Source: Arachnopeziza araneosa
Taxonomy: Eukaryota > Ascomycota > Leotiomycetes > Helotiales > Arachnopezizaceae
DNA: 64,000 nt
NCBI GenBank assembly: GCA_003988855.1
Contig: QYAI01000035.1
Location: 1 to 64,000, forward strand
Reading direction: 5' to 3'
Part shown: positions 11,029 to 20,988 of the stretch, piece after piece
Position numbering within the stretch: position 1 is the first letter of the stretch
Layout: the number at the start of each line of letters is the position of its first letter
Notes under the pieces: generated by a model
Told to the model about the DNA's origin: nothing
What the model saw: the letters and a program-made list of their open reading frames with translations, nothing else
Database searches by the model: none
Position numbers and translations under genes: made by a program

Positions 11029-11215
11029 CTACCTCTTTTTTGGCTTAACTACTCTTCCAGACCTTGTTTTAACAGGTATAGTAGTAGCTTCAACTTTAAT
11101 TTCAACCTCAACTTCTTTCTCTTTAATCCGCAGCTCTATCTTCCTATTCCGACGTTTGATTGGCTCTTTAGTTCGAAGAGGAAGTAAGGTAGGTTTTGGT
11201 GTGGTGTGGTTGTAA
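11029..11215 (-). mobile_element. Transposon ORF remnant (C-terminal fragment)
   Basis: An open minus-strand frame running out of LTR copy 3 encodes a basic, Lys/Glu-rich segment ending KTRSGRVVKPKKR and a stop. This kind of C-terminus (TRSGRxVKPPxRY-like) is common in fungal transposon polyproteins and transposases. It has no start codon and no catalytic motif. I call it a remnant of unknown family. Confidence 0.4.
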
Positions 11216-11321
11216 AAAGATGCATTCCTAATTCTATGAGAAGCGGCTATTTATGTCCGCCTAGCTTCGTCACATGACTGTCGCATGTGACAGTCATGTG
11301 AAAGTGAATAATCTCATAACA
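11216..11321 (-). repeat. LTR copy 3, one end rearranged
   Basis: The minus strand from 11321 reads TGTTATGAGATTATTCAC, followed by the palindrome, GGCGGACATAAATAGCCGCTT and GAATTAGGAATGCATC, closely matching the LTR at 11553-11707. After ACAACCACAC the sequence departs from the other three copies and runs into the ORF remnant at 11029-11215. It is therefore either a truncated LTR joined to another element or a related family with a different 3' end. Confidence 0.5.
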
Positions 11322-11552
11322 TAAAATTTACTATTAAACCACTACTAATTATTTTAATCTATAATAAAGCAAAAGTATAGAACCAGATAAGTTTCTCGAT
11401 TCTCTGAGTTCTATTTTCTTACTTATAACGAAGCGGCAATTTTATTTCTCGACTACTGGTTTTAGCTCTTACTACCTTCTTATAAACTATCTTATTAATT
11501 TAAGCTACTTTTGCTCTTCTAGCAAGTTTTAGTACTACTTCAGAAACTAGAA

Positions 11553-11707
11553 TGTTATGAGATTATTCACTCTCACATGACTGTCACGTGCGACAGTCAT
11601 GTGACGAGGCTAGGACGAGGCTAGGCGGACATAAATAGCCGCTTCTCATATCATAGAATTAGGAATGCATCCTTTTACAACCACACATCTCAATTTTGTT
11701 CCTACCA
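11553..11707 (+). repeat. Solo LTR with target-site duplication TAGAA
   Basis: The best preserved copy is 155 bp, begins TG and ends CA, and is flanked by direct 5-bp repeats TAGAA at 11548-11552 and 11708-11712. It carries a perfect 13-bp inverted repeat with a 6-nt loop (11573-11604), a direct repeat of GACGAGGCTAGG and a TATA-like ACATAAATAG. These are features of an LTR promoter. Removing the LTR and one TAGAA restores the reading frame of the pogo transposase C-terminus around it, so it inserted into that gene and later recombined to a solo LTR. Its superfamily (copia or gypsy) cannot be fixed without an internal region. Confidence 0.75.
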
Positions 11708-11923
11708 TAGAATAAGTACTTTTCTTTGCTTTAGCTCAGTCGAAGCTTTTTTTTTTAGCGTAGATACTATAGAAAACAAATGCTTATGCAAAAAGTTTTT
11801 AGCTGCTTTTCCTGCTACTGCAACTTTTTTTGCTAGCCACCTCTGCACTGCTTTTGCTTCTCTCTTAGCTTTTCTTTCTTCTACTTCTGCTTTTATTTGC
11901 TCTCTCCGAAGTGCGTTTGCAGC

Positions 11924-12252
11924 TGTCACGGGTTAGACCCGGTGGTCAGGACCTAGGCAGAAACCAAGGCAACACTCGGAGCTGACTTCCTTTGATAGAA
12001 GGGATGAAGATCAGCGAAGCGATCTCCAGAACTATCGACAAGACTATTGATTGAACTATCGATTGAACTATCGATAGAACTATTGATTGACTATTGAAGA
12101 AAAGACCGTGCGACAGGAACAGTGTCGGCTGTTCCTCTCGTACGAGGGGTATATATAGAAAGCTTCAAGCACTGGGTGCTCTTCAGCTTTACCTTCTTGA
12201 AATACAGATTCATCATTCACGTGTTCTGACCGTGCAATCGTGAACCTTTACA
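11924..12252 (+). repeat. Solo LTR, gypsy-like, inside the transposase remnant
   Basis: A 329-bp block begins TGTCACGGGTTAGACCCGG and ends CTTTACA, so the ends are TGT...ACA. It contains a TATA box (TATATATAGAAAG near 12148) and resembles LTRs of fungal Ty3/gypsy elements. Sequences to each side belong to the same transposase, but the flanking bases show no matching target duplication and the host gene lacks its middle, which points to a deletion linked to the element. It is unrelated in sequence to the 155-bp LTR family next door. Orientation is inferred from the TATA box and end sequences only. Confidence 0.6.
12045..12091. repeat. 12-bp tandem repeat within the LTR
   Basis: Four near-identical units (TATTGATTGAAC, TATCGATTGAAC, TATCGATAGAAC, TATTGATTGAC) lie in the U3-like half of the gypsy-like LTR. 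Short tandem units at this place are often enhancer-like in LTRs, but no function can be shown. Confidence 0.7.
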
Positions 12253-12798
12253 ATATTGTAGGAGCGCAATAAACAGAAAAGCAACTAACAACGCTAAAAA
12301 AGAGTTGAAACATAGAAGCGTACTTAGCGCTAACTCTTAAACTGTCAATATTGCGCAAATATAAGCTCTTTAAGTAAAGGCTGTAGCGTTTAACAAATTG
12401 CCCTACTAAGTTCTTGCTAACCTCAGCTTCTCTAATCTTCTCTGCAAGATTCTTCACTATATAGCTAGTTAGCAGCAATCCTCAGTCGGTAAGGTAGCTA
12501 ATTCGATTAATTAGAACTTGCTCTTGCTCTAAAGTCAAGCACTAGTAAGTTGCTGAGCTTGCTTCGCTTTTTGAGCTAGTTAGGCCTCTGATTCGCTGAG
12601 AGAGCGCTCTACGATCGCATTCGTAGAATCTAGCTGCACTAGCGTAATCTGTAAATTCTCCCCGTTCTATTGCATCAACTGCTATAGTAATTCGCTGCGA
12701 TTTGATCGATTTCTTACTTATTTTGTGTGGATGGGAGAACGCGTCTTCGCGTGTTTCGGTGCGGGGCGTGTTTTCAAGCGGGACTTCGGTTAGTAAGC

Positions 12799-12833
12799 GG
12801 AATACGGAAAGCGGAATACGGGATACGGAATAC
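12799..12833. repeat. 7-bp degenerate tandem repeat
   Basis: Five 7-bp units (GGAATAC, GGAAAGC, GGAATAC, GGGATAC, GGAATAC) lie just upstream of the transposase remnant. This is a minisatellite-like tract with no coding role that I can see. Confidence 0.7.
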
Positions 12834-13144
12834 GGTGAAAGATAGACATTGTCCAGCGAGCCCAGGACATTATGACAGAGGAGCAAACTTGAAGCATTCG
12901 AGAAAATCCATAGCGATGCCTGTCAAACTCCAAGACATAAATAACACGGCTTCTGCTTAGATTTCCCTCTTTTCATGAGCAATCATACCATACGATTTCC
13001 CAGAACACGAACAGCCTGCAGCATAAACTACACTATCGCTACCACATAATTTCTAGACAACAGCGGCTACCATTTGGCCGAGATTACAGCCTTCCTAGAC
13101 CGATAGATAACCTTTGACAGCCCAAAAAAGGCCAATTGCCCACA

Positions 13145-14038
13145 ATGTTGTATCCCCAAAGCTGTTTTGATAATTTTCCGGAGACGGACTTCTCATCATC
13201 AAAGTCAACAGCACTCTCAAAAACTTCCCGGTCCCCCAGGAGCTTGCGAAAGTGGGTGCATACAGCCACAGCCCTCACTCTAGCTTGGTTGCTCATTAGT
13301 ATTCCATTGGTAATATGGGTAAGTCACTTATGGTTTTTGACAGTATACAACTTTCTGACTCAATCTAGGATATAGGATACGTGCTTTTACGGCCGCTGAG
13401 TATGCCAGGAGGTTCTCTTCATTCGCCGATTTGGGTCCCATATGAACTTTACATGCAAACGGATTACATGTATAGTTGGCAAGCCATCGACGAGAAGAAC
13501 GGATTTACATCCGCGCAAGGAGCTATGAATGTGCTCGAGACGCTCCTTTACTTCTACTACCTCTATCTCGTCTATTCGCAGGGTACTCAGTTGGCAACTA
13601 GTCATGGAGGAGCAAAAGGAGGTATTTTAGCTCGCAGGACTGTTCCTAACCAGGCGGGCGCCTCGGCGGTTGTGATTGGATTCGCTGCGGCTGTTATGAC
13701 ATTTAGCAAGACATCGCTTTATGGTGTGTATTATCTGGAGCTATGTGCTAAAGAGTTTATCACTTATAATGGCAGGACTTAATGAGGCTTACTCCGGTTG
13801 GAACCATGTCGGGCATAACGAGTGGGTCAATCTCGTCTTCTTGTGGATCATCCCGAAGTAAGCCTGTTCTACCTATGCCAGCCATATTTTGTGCCATGCT
13901 GACTTCTGATGCAGCGGGGCATGGCTTGTATCTTCCGCAGTTATGATTGTCGTGTTTGGATATGAAATATTGCAGGGACTTTCTTTAGCTGCTGGAGCAC
14001 CTCTGTCAGAAGCACCATCGTTGATGAAAGAAGAGTAG
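13145..14038 (+). CDS. Multi-pass membrane protein, EXPERA-like fungal family
   Basis: Exons 13145-13318, 13369-13723, 13776-13857 and 13915-14038 join in frame to 244 aa; all three introns (50, 52 and 57 nt) are GT-AG. Several hydrophobic segments are visible: one near residues 43-60, and others after NVLETLLYFYYLYLVY, at SAVVIGFAAAVMTFSKTSLY and at NLVFLWIIPNGAWLV. Conserved-looking polar motifs are DIGYVLLRPLSMPGG, PYELYMQTDYMYSW, the GWNHVGHNEW pair of histidines and GYEILQGLS. The layout resembles fungal membrane proteins related to the EXPERA/emopamil-binding group, but I cannot assign an enzymatic activity. It follows the repeat island and is convergent with the Zn2Cys6 gene. The start at 13145 is the first ATG in frame; a later start is possible because the first 40 residues are poorly conserved in type. 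Confidence 0.7.
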
Positions 14039-14332
14039 AATTCGCAAAGCGCAGGATGAGGTTCTCTGAAGAGTATGGCGTAGAGGTATGGCGTTATTCC
14101 AAAACCTAAGGTGTATTCCCCGGGGGTATCATGTAGCAATATCGCGTAATTTAGCATTCAAGCCGGAAAGTAGTAGAGAGTAATGTTGATCTCTTGTTAT
14201 TTATGACAATCGATTCCTATTACGCCGGACTCCCATAGTTGGCTCTCGGGGGTTCACGGAACGAAAAGAGTATATCAAGCTCACTTCATTGTTTTGGTAA
14301 ATGAATTAGGCAAGGTTTAAAATGTTCCATTT

Positions 14333-15727
14333 TTACGCTTGATCCTTAAACTCGGTCAGAATGAGATCCTGAAGTGGCCAAGTAATCCAGCTCTCCCACT
14401 CCTTCCCAAGTTTGCCATGAATAGTGTGGAGTAGGCGTCTGCTCATGCCTTTCATATACCAAAGTTGGTCCACTTTATTCAGTAACAACGAGTAATGTGC
14501 TAGAACGATAAGGGCCTCCGGTTTATCATCTTTGACCATGACAAAAAAAGCTTCAGGTATCTTGATCGGCCAAGCGTACACCACCAAAATCATATCAATC
14601 TCGCAATCGACAGTGGACAACGAGACCAAGCCATAGGCCTCATGTAGTAAGGCTAGCGTCTCAGTTAAAACTTCCACATCGCTGGTGTTGAATTTTTCAA
14701 GTGACAAATCCCAAAGTTGATTCAGTGCTGTCAGCTTGGCGCTTGCTTCAGGATCAGCCGCTCTAGCTAGGCTGGGATCTATATAACTAGGTTTCAAAAT
14801 TAACCTCATCGAACTATTCGTCATCCATTCTCCTGCAGCTTTAAGTAGGGTATAAACACCACGTAAAAGGCTAACCCAATCAACATTTGAAGTTTTTTCG
14901 GAAACTGATGTGTTTGAGAAAAATAAATCGCCGGTTTGGTCTGAGGATGCCCAGGCGTAAGCAGCGATGATTGACGAGAAAGCAAAACAAGCATCGCAAT
15001 TCTCAGGCGTGATATTAGACATGGCATGTTGTGACATCCTCAGCCCGATATTATGATGAGTAGAGGCTTCAGAATAAAGTAAGGTTTTGCGTTCAGGTTG
15101 TGAGCGTGCAAGATGCAGTGCAGAGAAAGCCAAAATACCGTGCAGCAGGAAGTGATTGGTAAAGGCAATTCGAGGAAGTACCTGTTGCCAAATTTGTTGC
15201 AACTCTGGACGATTAGATAATGTTAAGCTTGTCGTTGTGGTATAGAAGTGCAACAGCTCTAAGTTCTTAACATCTAAAATCGTACAGATCTCGGTCGATG
15301 ATGTTTGTGGTAGGTTGGATGCCGTTCTTAAAGCATCATCGCCCAGGTTAGGGAGCTGTGGTGATGTTGATAGACTCGCTGTGACATCTGAAGCAGAAGA
15401 TGCTATTGACAATGTGCTAAGGAACGAGCATCTGGACTGATACCTTCTGCAGTGACCACAGGAAGGCTTGACTTCATCGCACTAGAAGAAGACGACGAAT
15501 CTTAGTGACATAGGCTTTGATTTTTTAGGATTAAACAACGAAGTGGGGAGTTCCCAATCGCATGGCATTGATTGGGCACACTAGCAACATCATTGCACCT
15601 GTTCAAAGCAAAGGAGTCAGCCCACCTTGATCTTTTCCTGTTTGCATTGCAGACAGCCGTGTCTTGATTTCCGATGTGGTCTCCTCTGGCCAGAAGCTCC
15701 TGGTTGAACGTTTGGCGTCATTGGCAT
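14333..15727 (-). CDS. Zn2Cys6 (C6 zinc cluster) transcription factor
   Basis: Exon 1 (15727-15626) and exon 2 (15481-14333) are joined across a 144-nt GT-AG intron to give 416 aa. The DNA-binding domain lies at residues 23-51: GCLQCKQEKIK, then CDEVKPSCGHC and RRYQSRC, the full CX2CX6CX6CX2CX6C pattern with the intron just before the third cysteine. The remainder is a helical fungal regulatory domain of the type seen in sterol-uptake (Upc2-like) and other C6 regulators (LLHFYTTTTSLTLSNRPELQ, FLLHGILAFSALHLA). It probably acts in the nucleus as a pathway regulator, target unknown. It shares an 880-bp divergent upstream region with the GPI-anchored protein gene. If only the long second exon is read, the zinc cluster is missed. 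Confidence 0.85.
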
Positions 15728-15953
15728 CTTGCCTCCGGTCTATGCTGGGATGGAAATTCAAGTGTAACAGTGAACTAATGGCGAACCTTCAGTCAATACT
15801 GCTGGCGAGCAGTTGAGTCTTACTCGACCTCCTTAGTAAGCGTAAGCAAGGAAGAATTGATGCAGGCTTCCGAGGAAGCCCCTTAATATTTGACAATCTC
15901 TAGAATACAAAGTCCTTCCCTACCTAATATTTCTCATGTGGGCAAGGACTTCG

Positions 15954-15989
15954 TGCCTACCTAGGTACCTGCCAGTACCTAGGTAGGCA
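15954..15989. promoter_or_regulatory. Perfect 15-bp inverted repeat in divergent promoter
   Basis: The arm TGCCTACCTAGGTAC at 15954-15968 and its exact reverse complement at 15975-15989 are separated by 6 nt. The arms contain CCTAGG, itself palindromic, so the site could be a DNA hairpin or a binding site for a dimeric factor. It lies about 230 bp before the Zn2Cys6 start and 615 bp before the GPI protein start. Confidence 0.7.
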
Positions 15990-16605
15990 ACTGGCCCAAG
16001 CCCATGAAAACACGTGACCATCTGTCAGGGGCTAGTTTTTCAGCCACTCTTATGCTGGCCAATCATGCAGATGAGGAGCACTTTCTCCCGCTGTGAAACA
16101 ATCTTAGACCAACTTCCTGGAGCTCAGTGGCTGGATAGGAAATCAAGTGTCGTGCTACGTTCAAGGACAACGTTCCGTCCGGCGTGGCCGACAATCGATC
16201 GTCGCAGGTTCTGGTGTATACACCTCTCACGCCTCTTACTGCATCCCCTTCCTTCTCCCCGCCCTTCGCATTTTACGTGGGCCATCTATTATGCTTGCTA
16301 GTTCTGAAAGAGCAAGTCCCCTGATAGGCAGACCGATGCTTGGTCTAAGAGGCCGAGATGAACTTTATCCTTCCTTTCTGGTTGTCCTCTCGATTCAGGA
16401 GTCGAAGTTGCCGGACTAGGTTGCTTTTCCAGGCTCTTTTCCTCGCTGTGCCAGGGAGGAAGAAGATGCTTAAATGCTGCGGTCCCCTAGGATTCTCAAG
16501 GCTCTTTATTCGCTCTTTTGACTCTTTTCGCTCTTTTCACTCTTTAGGAACTCTCAAATACCAACTACCTGTCATTCATTAAACATCATTTTACACTCGT
16601 TCAAT

Positions 16606-19580
16606 ATGATTCTGTCTCTCTTTCAATGCTGCATCATAGTAGGAACTTTAATTTCAGCTGGAGTACGTGCTAGTCCAGTGGCTATCCGTGATTCCCCTGG
16701 GTTTGATACCCGCTCTCCAGCGACCGGAGAGACTTCAACTGTACAAGAGAGAACATTACCTTCTATCACACTCGGAGAGTACGACTTAACTACAGCTCAT
16801 GAAAGCGATGTGTTATTTAATTTGTAAGTATAATCTTACCCCTATGCGCTTATACTGACAGAATGAGTGGTGCTGGGACTACCGATGGTATTGTAACAGA
16901 GTTTGCCCAGTTCGAGCTCATTTGCGTGGACTGCAGGACATGGGGAACAGCTCTCGTTACTACTACAGGTGTTACAAAAGACGAGGATATCATTGGCGAC
17001 ATCATTTCATTCTTTGAGCATCCCGTGGACACTATCATCTCTGCTTTTGGTCTTGATGTCAAGATTGCATTTGAAAATGTTGGCGGTCACTTTGAATTTG
17101 ATCTTCTCGCTAGCGACACGCTATCTTACTCCTATCCTCTATTCATGTCTACAACTGCGGCAGGAACTGCTGTCAGTGAGGAAGTCTCGATCGGCTTTGT
17201 TGTATTTATTGACTTGATATTCTCTTTGACTGCAGAGATTGATTTGGTTAGTATATTCGTCCTTGAATATTAGCAGCTATATCGGTGTAGAGCTGCTCGA
17301 CTACCACCTTGGAAATCTCAACCTAAGGACCATGCTGATATCTTGATAGGAAGCGGGCTTTGAGTTCGCCTTTCCCGAGGGAGCGTACTTAACAGTTGAT
17401 CCCATTGGTGGTCGCATTGTCGATCATGGATTGTGAGAGTTTGCTACTTATCTCTTAGTAAAGGCACTAACTATGAATAGTCTCGGTGGTCAGGTGAACA
17501 ATCTGCCAGTCATTGTTACATCAGGCTCGGCTACGTTCAAAGCTGGTTTGCGAGTTAGAGTTCAGGTAGGCTTATTTTCATACTGATTGATGATTTCTCG
17601 ATGCGAGCTCTGGAGCTTAGGAGCTGTTCTTGGAGCGACTGCTCTTGAGACAGCTCTCACGCTCCAGAGCTCCCTTCCAACTTTTAGCTATCCAAAGTGC
17701 TAATTTGATGATAAGGCTGGGACTACTGTGATGTGTTTCGGAACTGGTTTCGACTTTGAACTAGGAGTTTATGCCGACCTCATCGAATACGAAGCAACTC
17801 TGGGCAGCACTCCCGAGTGCGAACTCTCGGTGACGGAGAGTATAGACGTCAACATCGGTGCATTCGCTCATGTAAAGATCCCCAGGCTCTATCAATCCTT
17901 TGTTATTTTTGCTCCTAAGACAGTATTCAAGTGATGCACTCTCGGGACAGCCGCATCTGGCGACATTCGATCCTCCTCACTCCTAATAAACGCTCTTAAA
18001 GGGAAATGCTGACTCCCCGGTGTTCAAGTGTGTCGGAGAGATAAATTATTCCACGATTGGACTCAGCCCAGCTGTAGTTACTACAGTTTTGGATGTCCCT
18101 CTTCCAAGGTATGCGTGTTTCTGTTGAGCTATCCTACAAAAATATAATGATGATGTTAACATTTATCCAATTTAGTCTCTGCCTTACACGTCCAGCTGTT
18201 ACTATACTTCCTGGAATTCCATCTGGTACTGTAGTTCCAGTCATCTCAATGACTGCAGCCAGCACAGTAACCCAGGTAACAGGTGAGACACCTTCCTATA
18301 AATGCACGCTTTTGATGCTGGCTTCTTATTTCTTTCGATTACTTCTATGATATTGACTATTCATCCCTGCGGACAATTCACACTTGTCTCTGAAATGTGT
18401 GAGTAAGTGTACTGAAACTAAGATTTTAGGAGCAGGATCGTTATCTCTATCAGCATCAGCCATTCCGACTGCAACAAGCACAGCAATTCAAGAGACAGTA
18501 TCATTTCCAACATCCGTTCCTTACTTCTCCCTAGCACCGAGCACAACTGGTGCTTCCATAACCGCTTCAACCACAGCCTCATCTTTGTCTAGTTCAGGCG
18601 TGGCATACGCCAATAATACAATTACATCGGCTGCTTCGCTCACAACTTCCACCGTTTATGCAACCTCACTCATCACCGTCACATCCTGCTCGTCGACTGT
18701 CTTGAACTGCCCAGCAAGCATGGCTAGCGAGATTGTTATCACGTCCACAACTCTTTTATATACAACAATTTGTCCTGTGGGCGCTGCTCTTCCATCAAGT
18801 TCTCTGGTTGTACTTGGCGTTTCTTCCAAATCTTCCAATATAGTGACTCCGACTATATCTTCCCTAGTATCGCCAATCCCGCTGACACCATGTGCAACGA
18901 CGGAAGTCAGCACGGTGTATGTACCTACATGTAAGGGTCCCTGTACTCTCTTCCCTTTTTACTATCCTCTTTAAGTAGCAATGTTTGAAGATATCTGAAA
19001 GTCCTTTCTGGTGGACTCTCTTGTTCCTCCTGGGCCACTGTTGGCGGCAGTACTAACTTTACCCACCTCCAGTTGTCAACCCGATTTTTACGATACCTAC
19101 AGCTATTAGCTTTGCTGTTGCTTATCCTAACTGGAACTTGACTACTTTCAGTGCCCCCGGCAAAACTTCGAGCGCCAATTCTATGGGTCCTACAGCTAAG
19201 ATAGTCGCACCACTATCTACAGCTTCCGCAGCGCCAAGAGCCAGTAGTAATGGAACATCCATAATAACCCCGCAACCCACAGCGCCGATTCAAGCCACAA
19301 GCAGGTAAGCCAATTCCTATACTAGCTTCATTTTTTCCCCTTGTAAGAGCAAAGGATGTGGAATGGTTAAGGGAAGGATATCTATATGTAATCTCTTCAC
19401 CAAGCAGCTTCAAATTCTTCTCTCTGCCATGAGAACCTGTCCGAGAAACTTGTCTCCTTGTCTTTCATCTTCTACAATCAATAAAATCACACACTAATGA
19501 ATACAAGTGCGGAGAAGCGGGCTACTAGTGCTATGGCTGGATTGGTGATTATGATTGGAATGAGCTTGGCTTTTATATGA
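16606..19580 (+). CDS. Secreted GPI-anchored Ser/Thr-rich protein
   Basis: Ten exons can be joined: 16606-16823, 16862-17246, 17350-17432, 17481-17565, 17716-17871, 18002-18108, 18176-18282, 18430-18930, 19073-19304 and 19508-19580. They total 648 aa with all phases consistent. A signal peptide occupies residues 1-23. A globular beta-rich ectodomain follows (cysteines in ELICVDCRTWG, SATFKAGLRVRVQ, TPECELSVTE), resembling uncharacterised fungal secreted proteins. The second half is Ser/Thr-rich with wall-protein motifs (ITVTSCSSTVLNCPA, TTLLYTTICPVG). The end is a hydrophobic GPI-attachment tail (AMAGLVIMIGMSLAFI). It probably sits in the plasma membrane or cell wall. Intron 1 would be only 38 nt, with its branch-like CTGAC touching the acceptor, so that junction and the exon 5/6 join are the least certain. 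Confidence 0.7.
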
Positions 19581-19938
19581 GAACTCTCAGAACTCCGAAG
19601 ATGATGAGTATCTCTGGACATATTTAGCAGTAGTTTAATGTAATTTAAAGCCTCGTAATTTTGATGGCAGCGTATAGATGGACGACGAGTTAAAGATAAT
19701 TCTCTCATTCAGTAGACGATTAGAGCGACTTTTTGAAGAATCAGTCTTGAACGTCTGTGATTGCAAATTTGTGCTGCGACGCCTTGTCAAGTTTCTGGGA
19801 ATATTCAAGTGCCTTAAAAGTTTTATGCAATCGGACAAATTGAGAAACTCCCCGACGATCCACAACTGGCAGCACCACTTCTCCTTCCGCATCAATCAAG
19901 AAGAGAGCCTTTTCCATCTTCTCATCTAGCAATCCATA

Positions 19939-20988
19939 ATGACATCAGAGGTTGCTTTTAAAGAATACCAAGGAAATTGCCACTGTGGACTCTTTCGCTT
20001 CACTATCAACATTCCCAAGTTGAAAGCTGTCGAGATATGTAAATGTAGTATTTGCGCTCGAGTTGGATTATCTCATCCCTACAACCATCCAAACCTCGTT
20101 GACTAGATCATAGAAAGCCTACTTGTGGATATGGCTAGTCGCTGGCCAGAATCTGTATGTTCGTTGTGGAGACGGTGAACTGAAGGGGTACGAGTTTGGG
20201 GGCAAACATCTAGTTCACTTGGCAGGTTGACCTCACAGGGTCTGAAAGTGCCCCAATTGACATGAAAATAGTTTTGCCCCATCTGTGGGAGCGCTGTAAT
20301 GGCAAAGAAGAAGGACACCCCTGTTGGGGAACAGATCTTTATTAATGTCGGATTTCCACTTGGACATCTGTACCTACCTTCTAACGTTGACCTAGGCTCG
20401 TATGTTGGAAATTGACATCTCAGCTCTAGAGCACAAATTGTCTGCAGATATGGACTGCTCCGAGCCACCATACCAATCTGCAGAAGCCCCGCCATGGCAC
20501 GGAGAGGTAGAGGGGGGAATGGTAATTTTGAATGGGAGGTGCATTTGTGGCATGGTCAAGTACAGTGTCCAGACAAAGCCGCTCGACAAGCAAACGATCA
20601 TATCTTGCAATTGCAGTCTCTGTTCAAGGGTGAGTTTTCAAGCCGTTTCGATGTGGAAGTTAAGGTCGAAAGCTAAGAGAAGCAGAATGGAGATCTTTTC
20701 ATCTATCCTAAAGCTTCATGCGTTCAAATCTATGGCGCCGAGAATCTCACAGGCTATGGGTTCCTGTCCCACACATCATTGCATTCATTTTGTAAGGATT
20801 GTGGGGTGTCGGTTTTAGTTCAAGTCAGGGAGGAAGGAGAGGACATCTGCCCGATCAACATCCGTACAATGCATGGAATGAGCAGCAGCATAGAATCATT
20901 GGCAGTGAGCTCCTACGACGGGAAGAAGAACGCACCAGCATATGTTGTGGGAGAGAAGAGGGCAGATGATAAAAGGGCAGAAGCCTGA
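19939..20988 (+). CDS. Double GFA (CENP-V/DUF636) zinc-domain protein
   Basis: Exons 19939-20061, 20114-20212, 20272-20346, 20396-20629 and 20686-20988 join in frame to 277 aa. Two glutathione-dependent formaldehyde-activating-type (Mss4-like) domains lie in tandem. Domain 1 has CHC, CKCSIC and FCPICG, followed by FIN-AR. Domain 2 has CIC, CNCSLC and FCKDCG, followed by INIRTMHG. Both keep the cysteine ligands expected for the zinc sites. Fungal members are mostly uncharacterised; S-hydroxymethyl-glutathione synthase activity is only a family label. Several introns have weak GTTxxx donors, but exon joining restores the motifs exactly, for example CSICAR-KAYLW. Reading single frames would suggest a broken gene; the joined model is intact. 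Confidence 0.78.

Larger units (their letters stand above)
11500..12770 (-). pseudogene. pogo-type transposase remnant, split and deleted
   Basis: The minus strand carries both ends of a Tc1/mariner-pogo (CENP-B-like) transposase. The N-terminal part (about 12770-12253) has a helix-turn-helix block (ERGEFTDYASAARFYECDRR, LSQRIRGLT) and a Tc5/CENP-B-type HTH (LVGQFVKRYSLYLKSLYLRN). The C-terminal part (11923-11500) is basic and helical (ALRREQIKAEVEERKAKREA). The DDE catalytic domain expected between them, several hundred residues, is absent; a gypsy-like LTR sits exactly at that junction. At least one in-frame stop (before CLTLEQEQVL) also breaks the N-terminal part. A second, solo LTR interrupts the C-terminal part. 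Confidence 0.7.

Noticed and set aside
19939..20988. GFA gene as a pseudogene with stops
   Set aside because: All apparent stops fall inside four phase-consistent introns, and joining restores every zinc motif.
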